From NCBI GenBank assembly GCA_032881465.1, contig CP126168.1, positions 1,364,001 through 1,428,000 on the forward strand: 64,000 bases of DNA, written 5' to 3'. The notes under the pieces were generated by a model. That model was not told the origin of the DNA and made no database searches. It saw nothing but the letters and a program-made list of their open reading frames with translations. The position numbers were made by a program, and so were the translations under genes. Source of the stretch: Parvibaculaceae bacterium PLY_AMNH_Bact1 (lineage in GTDB: Bacteria; Pseudomonadota; Alphaproteobacteria; Parvibaculales; Parvibaculaceae). Positions within the stretch are counted from its first letter, which is position 1. Each line of letters opens with the position of its first letter. Of the stretch, positions 54,194 through 64,000 are shown in pieces.

Positions 54194-55488
54194 TGTTGCG
54201 GGACAAAGATCGCATCTTCACCAATCTCTACGGCCTGGATGACTATGGCCTCGAAGGCGCTCGTCGTCGGGGTGATTGGGACAATACAAAAGACCTTATT
54301 GCCAAAGGCCGCGATTGGATCATCGACGAGATGAAACAATCGGGCCTGCGTGGTCGCGGTGGCGCTGGCTTCCCGACCGGACTCAAATGGTCTTTCATGC
54401 CAAAAGAGTCAGATGGCCGTCCACACTACCTCGTTGTGAACGCAGATGAGTCTGAGCCTGGCACGTGTAAAGACCGCGAGATCATGCGGCACGATCCGCA
54501 TAAACTCGTCGAAGGCTGCCTCGTTGCTGGTTTCGCCATGGGCGCAAATGCCGGATACATTTACGTGCGCGGCGAGTTCATTTTTGAGCGCGAGCAATTG
54601 CAGCGCGCTGTCGATCAGGCATATGACGCGGGCCTCCTGGGTAAAAACGCGGCTGACAGCGGGTGGGACTTTGAACTCTACGTTGTGCATGGTGCCGGTG
54701 CCTATATCTGCGGTGAAGAGACCGCGCTCATTGAAAGCCTTGAAGGCAAAAAAGGCATGCCGCGCCTGAAGCCGCCATTCCCGGCAAATGTTGGGCTCTA
54801 TGGCGCACCGACCACCGTGAACAATGTGGAGAGTATCGCAGTTGCGCCGACGATCCTGCGTCGTGGCGCCTCCTGGTTTGGGGGGCTTGGACGTCCGAAC
54901 AACACGGGAACCAAAGTCTTCTCCATCTCCGGTCACGTCAACAATCCGTGCAATGTGGAAGAAGAGATGGGCATTCCTCTAAAGGAGCTCATCGAAAAGC
55001 ATTGCGGTGGCGTTCGGGGCGGCTGGGACAATCTCCTCGCGGTTATTCCGGGCGGATCTTCTGTTCCCCTTCTGCCGAAAAGTATCTGCGACACCGTTCT
55101 CATGGATTTTGACTCGCTCAAAGATGTGCAGTCCGGTCTGGGGACAGCCGCCGTGATCGTCATGGACAAGTCCACCGATGTGATCAAAGCAATCGCCCGT
55201 CTCTCTGCTTTCTATAAGCACGAGAGCTGCGGCCAGTGCACTCCGTGCCGGGAAGGAACCGGCTGGATGTGGCGCGTGATGGAACGCCTTGTCACCGGTG
55301 AGGCAGAAGTCGAAGAAATTGAAATGCTGTTGGATGTAACAAAGCGTGTGGAAGGCCACACAATTTGTGCCCTCGGCGATGCGGCCGCCTGGCCCGTCCA
55401 GGGGCTGATCCGGCATTTCCGGCCAGTGATTGAAGAGCGTATTGCGGCCCGCAAGGCGGGTGGTGCAGCGCCGGTAGCGGCGGAGTAG
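54193..55488 (+). CDS. nuoF: NADH-quinone oxidoreductase subunit F
   Basis: 431-residue 51-kDa-type subunit that oxidises NADH. NADH/FMN site: [19 protein letters not shown] (about residue 52), [35 protein letters not shown]. The N3 [4Fe-4S] ligands are in [15 protein letters not shown] (about residues 343-357) plus Cys of [12 protein letters not shown]. The ribosome site lies inside nuoE, consistent with the overlap. Acts with nuoE and nuoG in the NADH module. Confidence 0.96.
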   Translation: MLRDKDRIFTNLYGLDDYGLEGARRRGDWDNTKDLIAKGRDWIIDEMKQSGLRGRGGAGFPTGLKWSFMPKESDGRPHYLVVNADESEPGTCKDREIMRHDPHKLVEGCLVAGFAMGANAGYIYVRGEFIFEREQLQRAVDQAYDAGLLGKNAADSGWDFELYVVHGAGAYICGEETALIESLEGKKGMPRLKPPFPANVGLYGAPTTVNNVESIAVAPTILRRGASWFGGLGRPNNTGTKVFSISGHVNNPCNVEEEMGIPLKELIEKHCGGVRGGWDNLLAVIPGGSSVPLLPKSICDTVLMDFDSLKDVQSGLGTAAVIVMDKSTDVIKAIARLSAFYKHESCGQCTPCREGTGWMWRVMERLVTGEAEVEEIEMLLDVTKRVEGHTICALGDAAAWPVQGLIRHFRPVIEERIAARKAGGAAPVAAE

Positions 55489-55492
55489 ACCC

Positions 55493-57556
55493 ATGCCAAA
55501 ACTCACAGTGGATGGCGTAGAAGTGGAAGTGGAGAACGGTGTAACCGTTTTGCAGGCCTGTGAAGAGGCCAATGCCGACGTGCCACGCTTCTGCTATCAC
55601 GAGCGCCTGTCGATTGCGGGCAACTGCCGCATGTGCCTAGTCGAGATCGAAAAATCTCCAAAGCCTGTTGCAAGTTGTGCCATGCCAGTTGCCGACGGCA
55701 TGGTTGTTCACACCAAGACCGAAACAGTGAAACGCGCCCGAGAAGGCGTGATGGAATTCCTGCTCATCAACCACCCTCTTGATTGTCCAATCTGTGATCA
55801 GGGTGGTGAGTGTGACTTGCAGGACCAGGCAATGGCCTTTGGTGTCGACACATCACGCTTTGACGAGAATAAGCGTGCGGTCGAAGACAAAGAAATGGGC
55901 CCGCTTGTTAAGACCATCATGACCCGCTGCATCCACTGCACCCGCTGCGTACGGTTTGTGCAGGAAGTGGCTGGCGTGCCGGAGATTGGCGCGATTGGTC
56001 GTGGTGAGGATATGGAGATCACGACCTATCTTGAAAAATCGCTGACCTCAGAGCTGTCAGGCAATGTGATTGACCTGTGCCCTGTGGGCGCGTTGACTTC
56101 AAAGCCTTATGCCTTCACTGCCCGTCCGTGGGAATTGCGGAAGACAGAGACTGTAGATGTGATGGATGCAGTAGGCTCCGCCATTCGGGTTGATGCGCGC
56201 GGCAAAGAAGTTATGCGGGTGATGCCACGTCTCAATGAGGATGTGAACGAAGAGTGGATTTCTGATAAGACACGCTTCATCTGGGATGGGCTGAAATCTC
56301 AGCGTCTCGACCGTCCTTACGTTCGGGAGAACGGCAAGCTTCGCGCTGCTTCCTGGAACGAAGCGTTCGAGGTAATTGCAACCAAAGTAAAATCGACAAC
56401 ACCTGAAAAGATGGCGGCGATTGCCGGTGATCTTGCTTGTGTTGAAGGCATGAGCGCACTGAAAGATTTGATGGTGTCGTTAGGCGTGACCAGCCTGGAC
56501 TGTCGTCAGGACGGGACAAAGCTGAATGCAGGCGATCGCGCCTCTTATCTGTTCAACTCATCCATCGCCGGTATTGAAGACGCAGACGCGCTGCTCATTA
56601 TTGGCAGCAACCCACGCACAGAAGCGCCGGTCTTGAACGCACGCATCCGTAAGCGCTGGAGCCAGGGCGGCTTGCCCGTCGGGATCGTTGGCGAAGACGC
56701 CGATCTCACATATGACACTGACCATCTTGGTGCAGGACCACAGACCCTCAAAGAAATCGCAGATGGGTCTCACCCGTTTGCCCGTGTTCTCGAAGTTGCT
56801 GAACGCCCAATGATCATTCTGGGGCAGGGCGCGCTGACCCGCGCGGACGGCGCTGCGGTTCATGCAACGGCTCTTCAGATTGCTGAGAAATCAGGCGCCA
56901 TCTCAGCCAATTGGAATGGCTTTAACGTTCTTCATACAGCTGCCGCTCGTGTAGGTGGCCTGGATCTAGGCTTTGTGCCCGGTGAGGGCGGCAAGGACAC
57001 TGCTGGTATTCTGGATGCGGCAGCGTCTGGCGACATAGATTTTGTCTTCCTGCTTGGTGCCGACGAAATCGACACAAGCAAGCTTGAAAAAGCATTTGTC
57101 GTTTATCAGGGAACGCACGGGGATGCTGGAGCACACGCCGCTGATGTCATCTTGCCTGCGGCGACCTACACAGAAAAAAGCGCTCTATGGGTGAACACGG
57201 AAGGTCGTGTGCAGATGGGCCGTCGGGCAGCCTTCCCGCCGGGAGATGCGAGAGAAGATTGGGCTATTCTCCGCGCGCTGTCTGATGTGCTGGGACAGAC
57301 ACTTCCATATGACAGCCTGCAGCAGCTCCGCGCGGCGCTCTTTGAGGCGCACCCGCATTTCGCACAGATCGACACGGTTTCGAGCGCTGCAAGTGTGACA
57401 AGCGGGCCTGGCGGTTCGATGGACGACGGGCCATTCAGTAACGCCATAACTGATTTCTACTTTACGAACCCGATTGCTCGCGCAAGCAAGATCATGGCGG
57501 ATTGTGCTGCGACCTACGGCAACAAAGAAGCAGGAGCAACCGGCACCAATGGCTGA
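55493..57556 (+). CDS. nuoG: NADH-quinone oxidoreductase subunit G
   Basis: 687-residue 75-kDa-type subunit. N-terminal ferredoxin-like [2Fe-2S] domain ([28 protein letters not shown]), His-Cys [4Fe-4S] motif [17 protein letters not shown], then [10 protein letters not shown] and [17 protein letters not shown] molybdopterin-like domain without cofactor follows from about residue 230 ([27 protein letters not shown]). It overlaps the nuoH start by 8 nt. Confidence 0.95.
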   Translation: MPKLTVDGVEVEVENGVTVLQACEEANADVPRFCYHERLSIAGNCRMCLVEIEKSPKPVASCAMPVADGMVVHTKTETVKRAREGVMEFLLINHPLDCPICDQGGECDLQDQAMAFGVDTSRFDENKRAVEDKEMGPLVKTIMTRCIHCTRCVRFVQEVAGVPEIGAIGRGEDMEITTYLEKSLTSELSGNVIDLCPVGALTSKPYAFTARPWELRKTETVDVMDAVGSAIRVDARGKEVMRVMPRLNEDVNEEWISDKTRFIWDGLKSQRLDRPYVRENGKLRAASWNEAFEVIATKVKSTTPEKMAAIAGDLACVEGMSALKDLMVSLGVTSLDCRQDGTKLNAGDRASYLFNSSIAGIEDADALLIIGSNPRTEAPVLNARIRKRWSQGGLPVGIVGEDADLTYDTDHLGAGPQTLKEIADGSHPFARVLEVAERPMIILGQGALTRADGAAVHATALQIAEKSGAISANWNGFNVLHTAAARVGGLDLGFVPGEGGKDTAGILDAAASGDIDFVFLLGADEIDTSKLEKAFVVYQGTHGDAGAHAADVILPAATYTEKSALWVNTEGRVQMGRRAAFPPGDAREDWAILRALSDVLGQTLPYDSLQQLRAALFEAHPHFAQIDTVSSAASVTSGPGGSMDDGPFSNAITDFYFTNPIARASKIMADCAATYGNKEAGATGTNG

Positions 57557-58571
57557 GCTCTGGACCACATACGGCTTTCCGCTGTTCATCATCGTTGGCC
57601 AATCGCTGGGTGTGCTGGTGGGGCTGCTGCTCTTCACCGCGTACATTCTCTACGCCGACCGGAAGATTTTCGCCGCCGTTCAGATGCGCCGCGGACCCAA
57701 TGTGGTGGGGCCATGGGGCCTTCTGCAATCCTTCGCCGACCTGACAAAGTTTCTGTTCAAAGAAGCGATCATCCCTTCAAGCGCTAACAAGGGCATCTAT
57801 CTTCTGGCCCCCGTCATCACGGCGACCTTGGCGCTGAGTGCCTGGGCAGTGATCCCCTTTGATGATGGATGGGTTGTTGCCGACATCAATGTTGGGCTGC
57901 TTTACGTCCTCGCGTTTTCGTCCCTGGGTGTCTATGGCATCATCATGGGCGGATGGGCATCTAACTCGAAATACCCGTTCATGGGTGCGCTGCGGTCTGC
58001 CGCGCAGATGGTGTCCTACGAGGTCTCGCTCGGCTTTATTGTTGTTTGTGTGCTGATGACAGCGGGTTCGATGAACCTCTCAGATATTGTTCGCGCGCAG
58101 GATACAGGCGCGGGCATGTTCGGTTGGTATTGGCTCATTCATTTCCCAGCCTTCGTGATCTTCTTCATCTCAGCGATCGCTGAGACCAACAGGCCACCGT
58201 TTGACCTGCCGGAAGCCGAATCTGAACTGGTTGCGGGTTATGCCACTGAGTATTCCTCGACACCGTTCTTGCTCTTCTTCTTGGGTGAGTTTGTTGCGAT
58301 TAACCTGATGGCAGCGATGGTGACAATCCTGTTCCTCGGCGGCTGGCTGCCCCCGTTTGACTGGGAGCCACTTCATGCAGTTCCCGGCATTATCTGGTTT
58401 GTTCTGAAAGTTTGTTTCGTCTTTTTCCTCTTTGCGATGGTTCGCGCCTATGTGCCGCGCTACCGCTATGACCAACTGATGCGCTTGGGCTGGAAAGTGT
58501 TCCTGCCTCTTTCGCTCGGTTGGGTTGTAGTGACAGCCGGCGTTCTGGTCGCGTTCGATCTTGCGCCGTAA
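57549..58571 (+). CDS. nuoH: NADH-quinone oxidoreductase subunit H
   Basis: 340-residue membrane subunit joining the quinone site to the proton path. About eight hydrophobic helices; family blocks [48 protein letters not shown] and [27 protein letters not shown] are present with the acidic loop residues. ATG 57549 is chosen as it starts the conserved N-terminus; the longer frame lies within nuoG. Encoded 20 nt before nuoI. Confidence 0.95.
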   Translation: MAELWTTYGFPLFIIVGQSLGVLVGLLLFTAYILYADRKIFAAVQMRRGPNVVGPWGLLQSFADLTKFLFKEAIIPSSANKGIYLLAPVITATLALSAWAVIPFDDGWVVADINVGLLYVLAFSSLGVYGIIMGGWASNSKYPFMGALRSAAQMVSYEVSLGFIVVCVLMTAGSMNLSDIVRAQDTGAGMFGWYWLIHFPAFVIFFISAIAETNRPPFDLPEAESELVAGYATEYSSTPFLLFFLGEFVAINLMAAMVTILFLGGWLPPFDWEPLHAVPGIIWFVLKVCFVFFLFAMVRAYVPRYRYDQLMRLGWKVFLPLSLGWVVVTAGVLVAFDLAP

Positions 58572-58590
58572 CCTGAAGGAGAGCTGATCC

Positions 58591-59082
58591 ATGTCTGGTC
58601 TGACACAATCTGTACGCTCCCTGTTTTTGGCGGAGTTTGTTTCAAGCTTCGTCTTGGCTTTGAAGTATTTCTTCGGGCCTAAGGCGACATTGAACTATCC
58701 GTATGAAAAAGGCCTTCTAAGCCCGCGCTTCCGAGGGGAGCATGCGCTTCGCCGCTACCCGAACGGAGAAGAGCGCTGCATTGCCTGCAAGCTCTGTGAA
58801 GCAATTTGCCCGGCACAGGCTATTACCATTGAAGCGGGCCCCCGTCGCAATGACGGGACCCGGCGCACCGTGCGCTACGACATTGATATGACGAAATGCA
58901 TCTATTGCGGCTTCTGTCAGGAAGCTTGTCCGGTAGACGCCATCGTTGAAGGACCAAACTTCGAATTCGCAACGGAAACCCGCGAAGAGCTTTTCTACAC
59001 AAAAGAGAAGCTGCTTGATAACGGTGACCGTTGGGAACGCGAAATCGCTAAGAACATCGAACTTGACGCGCCTTACCGGTAA
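58591..59082 (+). CDS. nuoI: NADH-quinone oxidoreductase subunit I
   Basis: 163-residue TYKY-type subunit with two [4Fe-4S] ferredoxin motifs: [16 protein letters not shown] (residues about 64-79) and [27 protein letters not shown] (about 103-120). These pass electrons to N2. An amphipathic N-terminal helix ([22 protein letters not shown]) touches the membrane domain. Starts after gaaggagag. Confidence 0.95.
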   Translation: MSGLTQSVRSLFLAEFVSSFVLALKYFFGPKATLNYPYEKGLLSPRFRGEHALRRYPNGEERCIACKLCEAICPAQAITIEAGPRRNDGTRRTVRYDIDMTKCIYCGFCQEACPVDAIVEGPNFEFATETREELFYTKEKLLDNGDRWEREIAKNIELDAPYR

Positions 59083-59125
59083 CACCGGGGGCGGGTAACG
59101 CAACACGAGAGAGGGCAAAGGGGCA

Positions 59126-59740
59126 ATGATCGTCGCCACCATAGCTTTTTATATATTTGCAGGCGTCGCCATTGCCGCGGGCTTCATGGTTATTGCTGCC
59201 CGCAACCCCGTGCATTCCGTACTCTTTCTGATCCTGGCGTTCTTCAATGCGGCAGGGCTCTTCGTGCTGATGGGGGCAGAGTTCCTCGCGATGATCCTGA
59301 TCATTGTCTATGTCGGCGCGGTTGCAGTCTTGTTCCTCTTCGTGGTGATGATGCTGGACATCGACTTTGCGGAGCTCCGTGAGGGCTTCCTGCAATACAT
59401 GCCCATTGGTGCGTTGATTGGACTGATCGTTCTGCTCGAACTGCTCTTGGTTGCGGGCACCTGGACGCTCGCACCTGAAGTGGCGTCGCTGGCAGCGTCC
59501 CCAATTCCGCCTATTTCCGATGTGACCAACGCAGAAGCGATCGGCCAGGTGATGTACACGCAATATGTCTACTTCTTCCAGGCTGCCGGCATGGTTTTGC
59601 TGGTGGCCATGATCGGCGCCATCGTGCTGACGCTCCGGAAGAAGCCAGACGCACAAAGACAGAGTATTCCGGAGCAGGTCGCTCGCACGGCCGAAACCGC
59701 AGTAGAACTTAAGAAGGTGGAGCCTGGTCAGGGCCTCTAA
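59126..59740 (+). CDS. nuoJ: NADH-quinone oxidoreductase subunit J
   Basis: 204-residue membrane subunit with five helices. The pi-bulge helix FLAMILIIVYVGAVAVLFLFVVMMLD (about residues 53-78) is the family hallmark. The C-terminal polar tail (KKPDAQRQSIPEQVARTAET) is cytoplasmic. It starts after gagggcaaagg-like purines, 43 nt past nuoI. Confidence 0.94.
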   Translation: MIVATIAFYIFAGVAIAAGFMVIAARNPVHSVLFLILAFFNAAGLFVLMGAEFLAMILIIVYVGAVAVLFLFVVMMLDIDFAELREGFLQYMPIGALIGLIVLLELLLVAGTWTLAPEVASLAASPIPPISDVTNAEAIGQVMYTQYVYFFQAAGMVLLVAMIGAIVLTLRKKPDAQRQSIPEQVARTAETAVELKKVEPGQGL

Positions 59741-59764
59741 GGGCCGACCACGAGAGAAACGCAC

Positions 59765-60073
59765 ATGGAAATCGGTCTTGCACATTATCTGACGGTGGCG
59801 GCGATCCTCTTCACGCTGGGGATTTTCGGCATCTTCCTGAACAGGAAGAACGTCATCATTATCCTCATGTCGATTGAGTTGATGCTCCTCGCCGTGAACA
59901 TCAACCTAGTGGCTTTCTCCACGCATCTGGGCGATCTCACCGGGCAGATATTTGCCATGTTGGTTCTGACGGTCGCGGCGGCAGAGGCGGCCATCGGTCT
60001 GGCCATCCTTGTTGTTTATTTCCGTAATCGCGGCTCTATCGCCGTCGAAGACATCAATTTGATGAAAGGCTGA
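59765..60073 (+). CDS. nuoK: NADH-quinone oxidoreductase subunit K
   Basis: 102-residue three-helix membrane subunit. The essential Glu in [17 protein letters not shown] (about residue 37) and the second in [16 protein letters not shown] (about 73) are kept. Starts [29 protein letters not shown], like close relatives. Eight nt before nuoL. Confidence 0.95.
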   Translation: MEIGLAHYLTVAAILFTLGIFGIFLNRKNVIIILMSIELMLLAVNINLVAFSTHLGDLTGQIFAMLVLTVAAAEAAIGLAILVVYFRNRGSIAVEDINLMKG

Positions 60074-60080
60074 GCGGCAC

Positions 60081-62012
60081 ATGTACGAAGCAATTGTCTT
60101 CCTTCCGCTCGTCGGATGTTTGATCGCTGGATTGTTCGGGCGCCAGATCGGCGTCACCGCGTCTCAGTGGGTGACCTGTGGCGGCCTTGTTATTTCGGCT
60201 CTGTTGAGCTGGGTTGCGTTCTACAACGTGGCGCTTCAGGGGCAGGCTGAAACCATCAAGGTCCTTACCTGGATCGATAGCGGCTCTTTTGAGGCGGACT
60301 GGCGCTTGCGCATCGACACACTGACAGCCGTCATGTTGGTGGTTGTTACCAACGTGTCGGCCCTCGTGCACATCTATTCTGTTGGCTATATGAGCCACGA
60401 CCCACACCAATCGCGTTTCTTCGCTTACCTCTCGCTCTTCACCTTCGCCATGCTGATGCTGGTCACGGCAGACAATCTGGTGCAGCTCTTCTTCGGTTGG
60501 GAAGGAGTGGGTCTCGCGTCCTATTTGCTCATTGGTTTCTGGTACAAAAAACCGACCGCGAATGCAGCTGCGATCAAAGCCTTTGTTGTGAACCGGGTAG
60601 GTGATTTCGGTCTTATCCTGGGGCTTTCCGCGATCTATCTCACGGTCGGCTCCGTCGAATATGACACGATCTTTGCTGCCATTCCGGGTCTCGCAGACGA
60701 TAGCTTCATGTTCCTCGGCGCAGAGTTCCCTATTGTCACGACGATCTGTCTGTTGCTCTTCATGGGAGCGATGGGCAAGTCAGCCCAGTTCCTGCTCCAC
60801 ACCTGGCTGCCGGATGCGATGGAAGGCCCAACGCCGGTATCTGCGCTGATCCACGCCGCGACCATGGTGACAGCAGGTGTGTTCCTCGTCTGCCGCATGT
60901 CGCCACTCTTTGAGTTCTCGCAGGACGCACTAAACGTGGTCGTGTTTATTGGGGCAACGACAGCGTTCTTTGCCGCAACAGTCGGTCTGGTTCAGAACGA
61001 CATCAAACGCGTGATCGCGTATTCCACATGTTCACAGCTGGGCTACATGTTCGTTGCTGCAGGGGTAGGCGCTTACGAAGTCGCCATGTTCCACCTCTTT
61101 ACGCACGCGTTCTTTAAGGCACTTCTCTTCTTAGGCAGCGGCTCCGTGATCCACGCCATGTCCGATGAGCAGGACATGCGCAAGATGGGCGGGCTCTACA
61201 AGTTCGTGCCGGTCACCTGGGTCATGATGCTGATCGGGACCTTGGCGCTGACAGGCTTCCCGCTGACTGCCGGCTACTTCTCCAAGGACGCAGTGATCGA
61301 AGCAGCCTTCGCAGCTCAGAACCCGGTCCACATGTATGCTTTCTGGGCCACCGTTGTGGCAGCGCTCTTCACAAGCTTCTATTCCTGGCGCCTCATTTTC
61401 ATGACATTCCATGGCAAGAGTCGTGCTTCAAACGAAGTGCTGAGCCATGCGCATGAAAGCCCGCCTTCCATGATGATCCCGCTGTTCCTGCTGGCAGGTG
61501 GTGCATTGGGGGCAGGTGCCATGTTCTCAAGCCTCTTTATCGGTAGCTCTGCAGAGGGCTTTTGGGCCGGCGCGGTCTTCACGCTGGAAGGCAACAATAT
61601 TCTTGAGGACCTGCATCATGTTCCAGCCTGGGTGAAATTCTCACCATTGGTCATGATGTCCCTTGGGTTTGTAACGGCCTGGTACTTCTATATCCGCAGC
61701 CCTGAGACTCCGAAAGCGCTGGCGAGGGAACAGGAGCTTCTCTACAAGTTCCTGCTCAACAAGTGGTACGTGGACGAGATCTATGACTTCTTGTTTGTGA
61801 AGCCTGCCTTCTGGATCGGTCGCTTCTTCTGGAAACAGGGAGACGGGCGAACCATTGACGGGCTTGGGCCGGACGGGATCGCTGCACGCGTCCTTGATGT
61901 GACGCGCGGCATCAATCGGCTGCAGACCGGTTACGTTTATCATTATGCGTTCGCCATGCTTCTGGGCATCGCAGCGCTGACGACTTACTTCATGTTCGGG
62001 GGTTCCCACTAA
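60081..62012 (+). CDS. nuoL: NADH-quinone oxidoreductase subunit L
   Basis: 643-residue antiporter-like proton-pumping subunit. [23 protein letters not shown] holds the conserved Glu near residue 144; [33 protein letters not shown] near residue 248 is the helix 7 block; [34 protein letters not shown] follows. The lateral helix ends the protein after about residue 560. One-base overlap with nuoM. Confidence 0.95.
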   Translation: MYEAIVFLPLVGCLIAGLFGRQIGVTASQWVTCGGLVISALLSWVAFYNVALQGQAETIKVLTWIDSGSFEADWRLRIDTLTAVMLVVVTNVSALVHIYSVGYMSHDPHQSRFFAYLSLFTFAMLMLVTADNLVQLFFGWEGVGLASYLLIGFWYKKPTANAAAIKAFVVNRVGDFGLILGLSAIYLTVGSVEYDTIFAAIPGLADDSFMFLGAEFPIVTTICLLLFMGAMGKSAQFLLHTWLPDAMEGPTPVSALIHAATMVTAGVFLVCRMSPLFEFSQDALNVVVFIGATTAFFAATVGLVQNDIKRVIAYSTCSQLGYMFVAAGVGAYEVAMFHLFTHAFFKALLFLGSGSVIHAMSDEQDMRKMGGLYKFVPVTWVMMLIGTLALTGFPLTAGYFSKDAVIEAAFAAQNPVHMYAFWATVVAALFTSFYSWRLIFMTFHGKSRASNEVLSHAHESPPSMMIPLFLLAGGALGAGAMFSSLFIGSSAEGFWAGAVFTLEGNNILEDLHHVPAWVKFSPLVMMSLGFVTAWYFYIRSPETPKALAREQELLYKFLLNKWYVDEIYDFLFVKPAFWIGRFFWKQGDGRTIDGLGPDGIAARVLDVTRGINRLQTGYVYHYAFAMLLGIAALTTYFMFGGSH

Positions 62013-63550
62013 TGTTTGGAATTCCAGTTCTATCCATCATTACTTTCCTGCCGCTTGTTGGTGCTCTGGTCATTCTCATGATCCGGGCGGACGAAGAGGT
62101 TGAGGCACGCAACGCCAGATGGACGGCGTTTTGGGTGACGATGATTACCTTCATCGGCTCTCTGTCGATCTGGTTCGGTTTCGATAAGACGACAGCTGAG
62201 TTCCAGTTTGTTGAGCAGGGCGAGTGGCTCGGTGGCGCGATCAATTACCATATGGGTGTTGATGGCATTTCCATGCTGTTTGTGATCTTGACCACGTTCC
62301 TGATGCCGTTCTGCATTCTAGCGAGCTGGGAGGCGATCCAGACCCGCGTGAAGGAATACATGATCGCGTTCTTGATCCTGGAAACGCTGATGATCGGCGT
62401 GTTCTGTTCCCTGGATCTGGTACTCTTCTACCTCTTCTTTGAAGCTGGCCTCATTCCGATGTTCCTGATCATCGGTGTCTGGGGGGGCGCGCGGCGCGTC
62501 TATGCGAGCTTCAAATTCTTCCTCTACACTCTGGCAGGCTCCGTTCTCATGCTGCTGGCCATTATGGCTATGTACTGGCAGGTCGGCACGACGGATATCC
62601 CAACGCTGCTGGCATATGACTTCCCTGCAGGCATGCAGACCTGGCTATGGCTTGCTTTCTTTGCTTCCTTCGCGGTGAAGATGCCCATGTGGCCCGTACA
62701 CACCTGGCTGCCGGACGCTCACGTGGAAGCGCCGACAGCGGGCTCAGTGATCCTGGCGGGCATCCTGCTGAAGATGGGCGGCTACGGTTTCTTACGGTTC
62801 TCTCTGCCTATGTTCCCCATTGCGTCTGACCTTTTCGCGCCGATGGTCTTTGGATTGTCAGTGGTCGCGATCATCTACACGTCGCTGGTGGCCTTGGTGC
62901 AGGAGGATATGAAGAAGCTGATTGCATACTCCTCCGTCGCTCATATGGGCTTCGTGACCATGGGGATCTTTGCGGCGACGACCCAGGGCGTGCAGGGTGG
63001 CATTTTTCAGATGCTCTCCCACGGATGGGTCTCAGGCGCGCTCTTCCTTTGTGTCGGCGTGGTCTATGACCGCATGCACACGCGTGAGATTGCTGCCTAT
63101 GGCGGTCTTGTCAGCCGCATGCCGATCTATGCGTTTGCCTTCATGATCTTCACCATGGCGAATGTCGGCCTGCCGGGCACAAGTGGGTTCGTCGGCGAGT
63201 TCCTCACCATTGTTGGGGTGTTTCAGGTGAACTCCTGGGTCGCTCTTTTGGCAGCAACTGGGGTGATCCTGTCGGCCTGCTACGCGCTTTACCTCTACCG
63301 CCGGGTTGTTTTCGGTGAGCTGGAAAAAGACACGTTGAAGAACATCAAAGACGTGAGCCCGCGGGAGCTCGCAACATTGGCGCCACTTATCGTTGCGACA
63401 CTTTTCTTTGGTGTGTATCCGCTGCCAATTCTGGATGTGACCGCCGTGTCCGTCGACAATCTGGTAGCCAACTACCAAGCCGCTGTGGAGGCCCATGAAG
63501 TGGCCGGTGGTGGAACATTTGACTTTGCTTGGGCTGGCTTAGGCCGCTAA
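62012..63550 (+). CDS. nuoM: NADH-quinone oxidoreductase subunit M
   Basis: 512-residue antiporter-like subunit. [40 protein letters not shown] carries the conserved Glu (about residue 152); [37 protein letters not shown] the Lys and helix-7 motif; [35 protein letters not shown] follows. Starts at the nuoL stop (TAATG). Followed by nuoN after 29 nt. Confidence 0.95.
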   Translation: MFGIPVLSIITFLPLVGALVILMIRADEEVEARNARWTAFWVTMITFIGSLSIWFGFDKTTAEFQFVEQGEWLGGAINYHMGVDGISMLFVILTTFLMPFCILASWEAIQTRVKEYMIAFLILETLMIGVFCSLDLVLFYLFFEAGLIPMFLIIGVWGGARRVYASFKFFLYTLAGSVLMLLAIMAMYWQVGTTDIPTLLAYDFPAGMQTWLWLAFFASFAVKMPMWPVHTWLPDAHVEAPTAGSVILAGILLKMGGYGFLRFSLPMFPIASDLFAPMVFGLSVVAIIYTSLVALVQEDMKKLIAYSSVAHMGFVTMGIFAATTQGVQGGIFQMLSHGWVSGALFLCVGVVYDRMHTREIAAYGGLVSRMPIYAFAFMIFTMANVGLPGTSGFVGEFLTIVGVFQVNSWVALLAATGVILSACYALYLYRRVVFGELEKDTLKNIKDVSPRELATLAPLIVATLFFGVYPLPILDVTAVSVDNLVANYQAAVEAHEVAGGGTFDFAWAGLGR

Positions 63551-63579
63551 CGCGCAAGACGTCTGGAGATACAAAGACT

Positions 63580-64000
63580 ATGGAAACCGCCCTCGCCATG
63601 CCGGACTTAGGTCCCGCCCTTGCGGAAATCATCCTCGCTGCCGGTGCAATGGCGCTGCTCATGTTGGGTGTGTTCAGAGGTGATGGATCAAGCCGTGCGG
63701 TGAGCATTGGGTCCATTGCGCTGCTTATTGTGGCGGGCTTCGCAGTGGTCAGCCAGCCGGACGAGCGGGTCCTGACCTTTGGTGGCGCCTTTGTGATGGA
63801 TGGCTTTGCCATTGTCATGAAGTGTCTCGTGCTCGCAGGCTCAGCAGTCGCCATCGTTATGGCGCAAGGCTTTATGGCGCGCGAAAATATTGACCGGTTT
63901 GAGTTTCCTGTTCTGATCCTCCTTGCCACACTTGGCATGTTGATGATGGTCTCTGCGAACGGGTTGATCGCGCTCTATATGGGGCTGGAGCTGCAGAGCC
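63580..64000 (+). CDS. nuoN: NADH-quinone oxidoreductase subunit N (3' truncated by window)
   Basis: Last subunit of the operon and the third antiporter-like one. Read from ATG 63580 (after ggag) the first 140 codons give METALAMPDLGPALAEIILAAGAMALLMLGVF, later LLATLGMLMMVSANGLIALYMGLELQS, which ends in the conserved Glu region. No stop before the window end. The frame is open and matches NuoN at its N-terminus. Confidence 0.9.
   Translation, partial: METALAMPDLGPALAEIILAAGAMALLMLGVFRGDGSSRAVSIGSIALLIVAGFAVVSQPDERVLTFGGAFVMDGFAIVMKCLVLAGSAVAIVMAQGFMARENIDRFEFPVLILLATLGMLMMVSANGLIALYMGLELQS

Overview
This window looks like the chromosome of an alphaproteobacterium of moderate GC, probably free-living or marine. 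The evidence is gene content and synteny: the glnB-glnA pair, the tig/clpP/clpX/lon/hup block, a full nuoA-N operon in alphaproteobacterial order, betaine-lipid genes btaAB, and many lipid or acyl-CoA genes. I cannot name the genus. A Parvibaculum-like or Rhizobiales-like lineage is a guess.

Layout. 1-1785: btaA (5' end outside the window) and btaB for phosphorus-free betaine lipid. 1953-9566: a D-aminoacylase-type amidohydrolase; a TetR-SDR pair divergent from a cytochrome b561 gene across a double operator; DUF1801; a Nudix hydrolase; a PiT phosphate transporter divergent from a ZntB/CorA-type metal transporter, with a Zur-like box between them. 9637-16996: acyl-CoA synthetase, SDR and a Crp/Fnr regulator on the minus strand, divergent from an operon of a fatty-acid-hydroxylase-superfamily protein, an Mpo1/DUF962 protein, a small P-loop protein and an ABM-domain protein, then two poorly known genes. 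17588-20165: GST, glnA, glnB. 20515-31843: aminotransferase, DUF2804, esterase, thiolase-like protein, GlxA-type regulator, NAD(P)HX repair enzyme, GNAT and an exported neutral ceramidase. 32095-40044: tRNA-Leu, tig, an EF-hand lipoprotein, clpP, clpX, lon and hup, the protein quality-control core. 40121-43749: MFS exporter, HxlR regulator, a decayed MRJP/SMP-30-like pseudogene and an alpha/beta hydrolase. 43887-46660: tRNA-Val followed by about 2.7 kb of AT-richer orphan genes, including a phage-type M15-like peptidase, probably an island remnant. 46663-49911: YghU-type GST, MFS transporter, sulfotransferase-like protein. 50323-64000: tRNA-Asp and the complex I operon nuoA to nuoN, with nuoN cut by the window end.

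How the genes work together. The shared theme of the accessory genes is membrane and fatty-acid chemistry: betaine lipid synthesis, acyl activation, a possible 2-hydroxylation/alpha-oxidation pair, ceramide hydrolysis and thiolase-like chemistry. The most interesting proposals are: (1) the hydroxylase plus Mpo1-like pair under a divergent Crp-like regulator as a bacterial fatty-acid alpha-oxidation module; (2) a near-perfect Zur-type operator between pit and zntB; (3) a ceramidase with Thr in place of the usual nucleophilic Ser; (4) a histone-H1-like Lys/Ala tail on trigger factor; (5) a doubled TetR operator whose two copies carry the -35 hexamers of both divergent promoters. No CRISPR array, insertion sequence, rRNA or complete prophage was seen.
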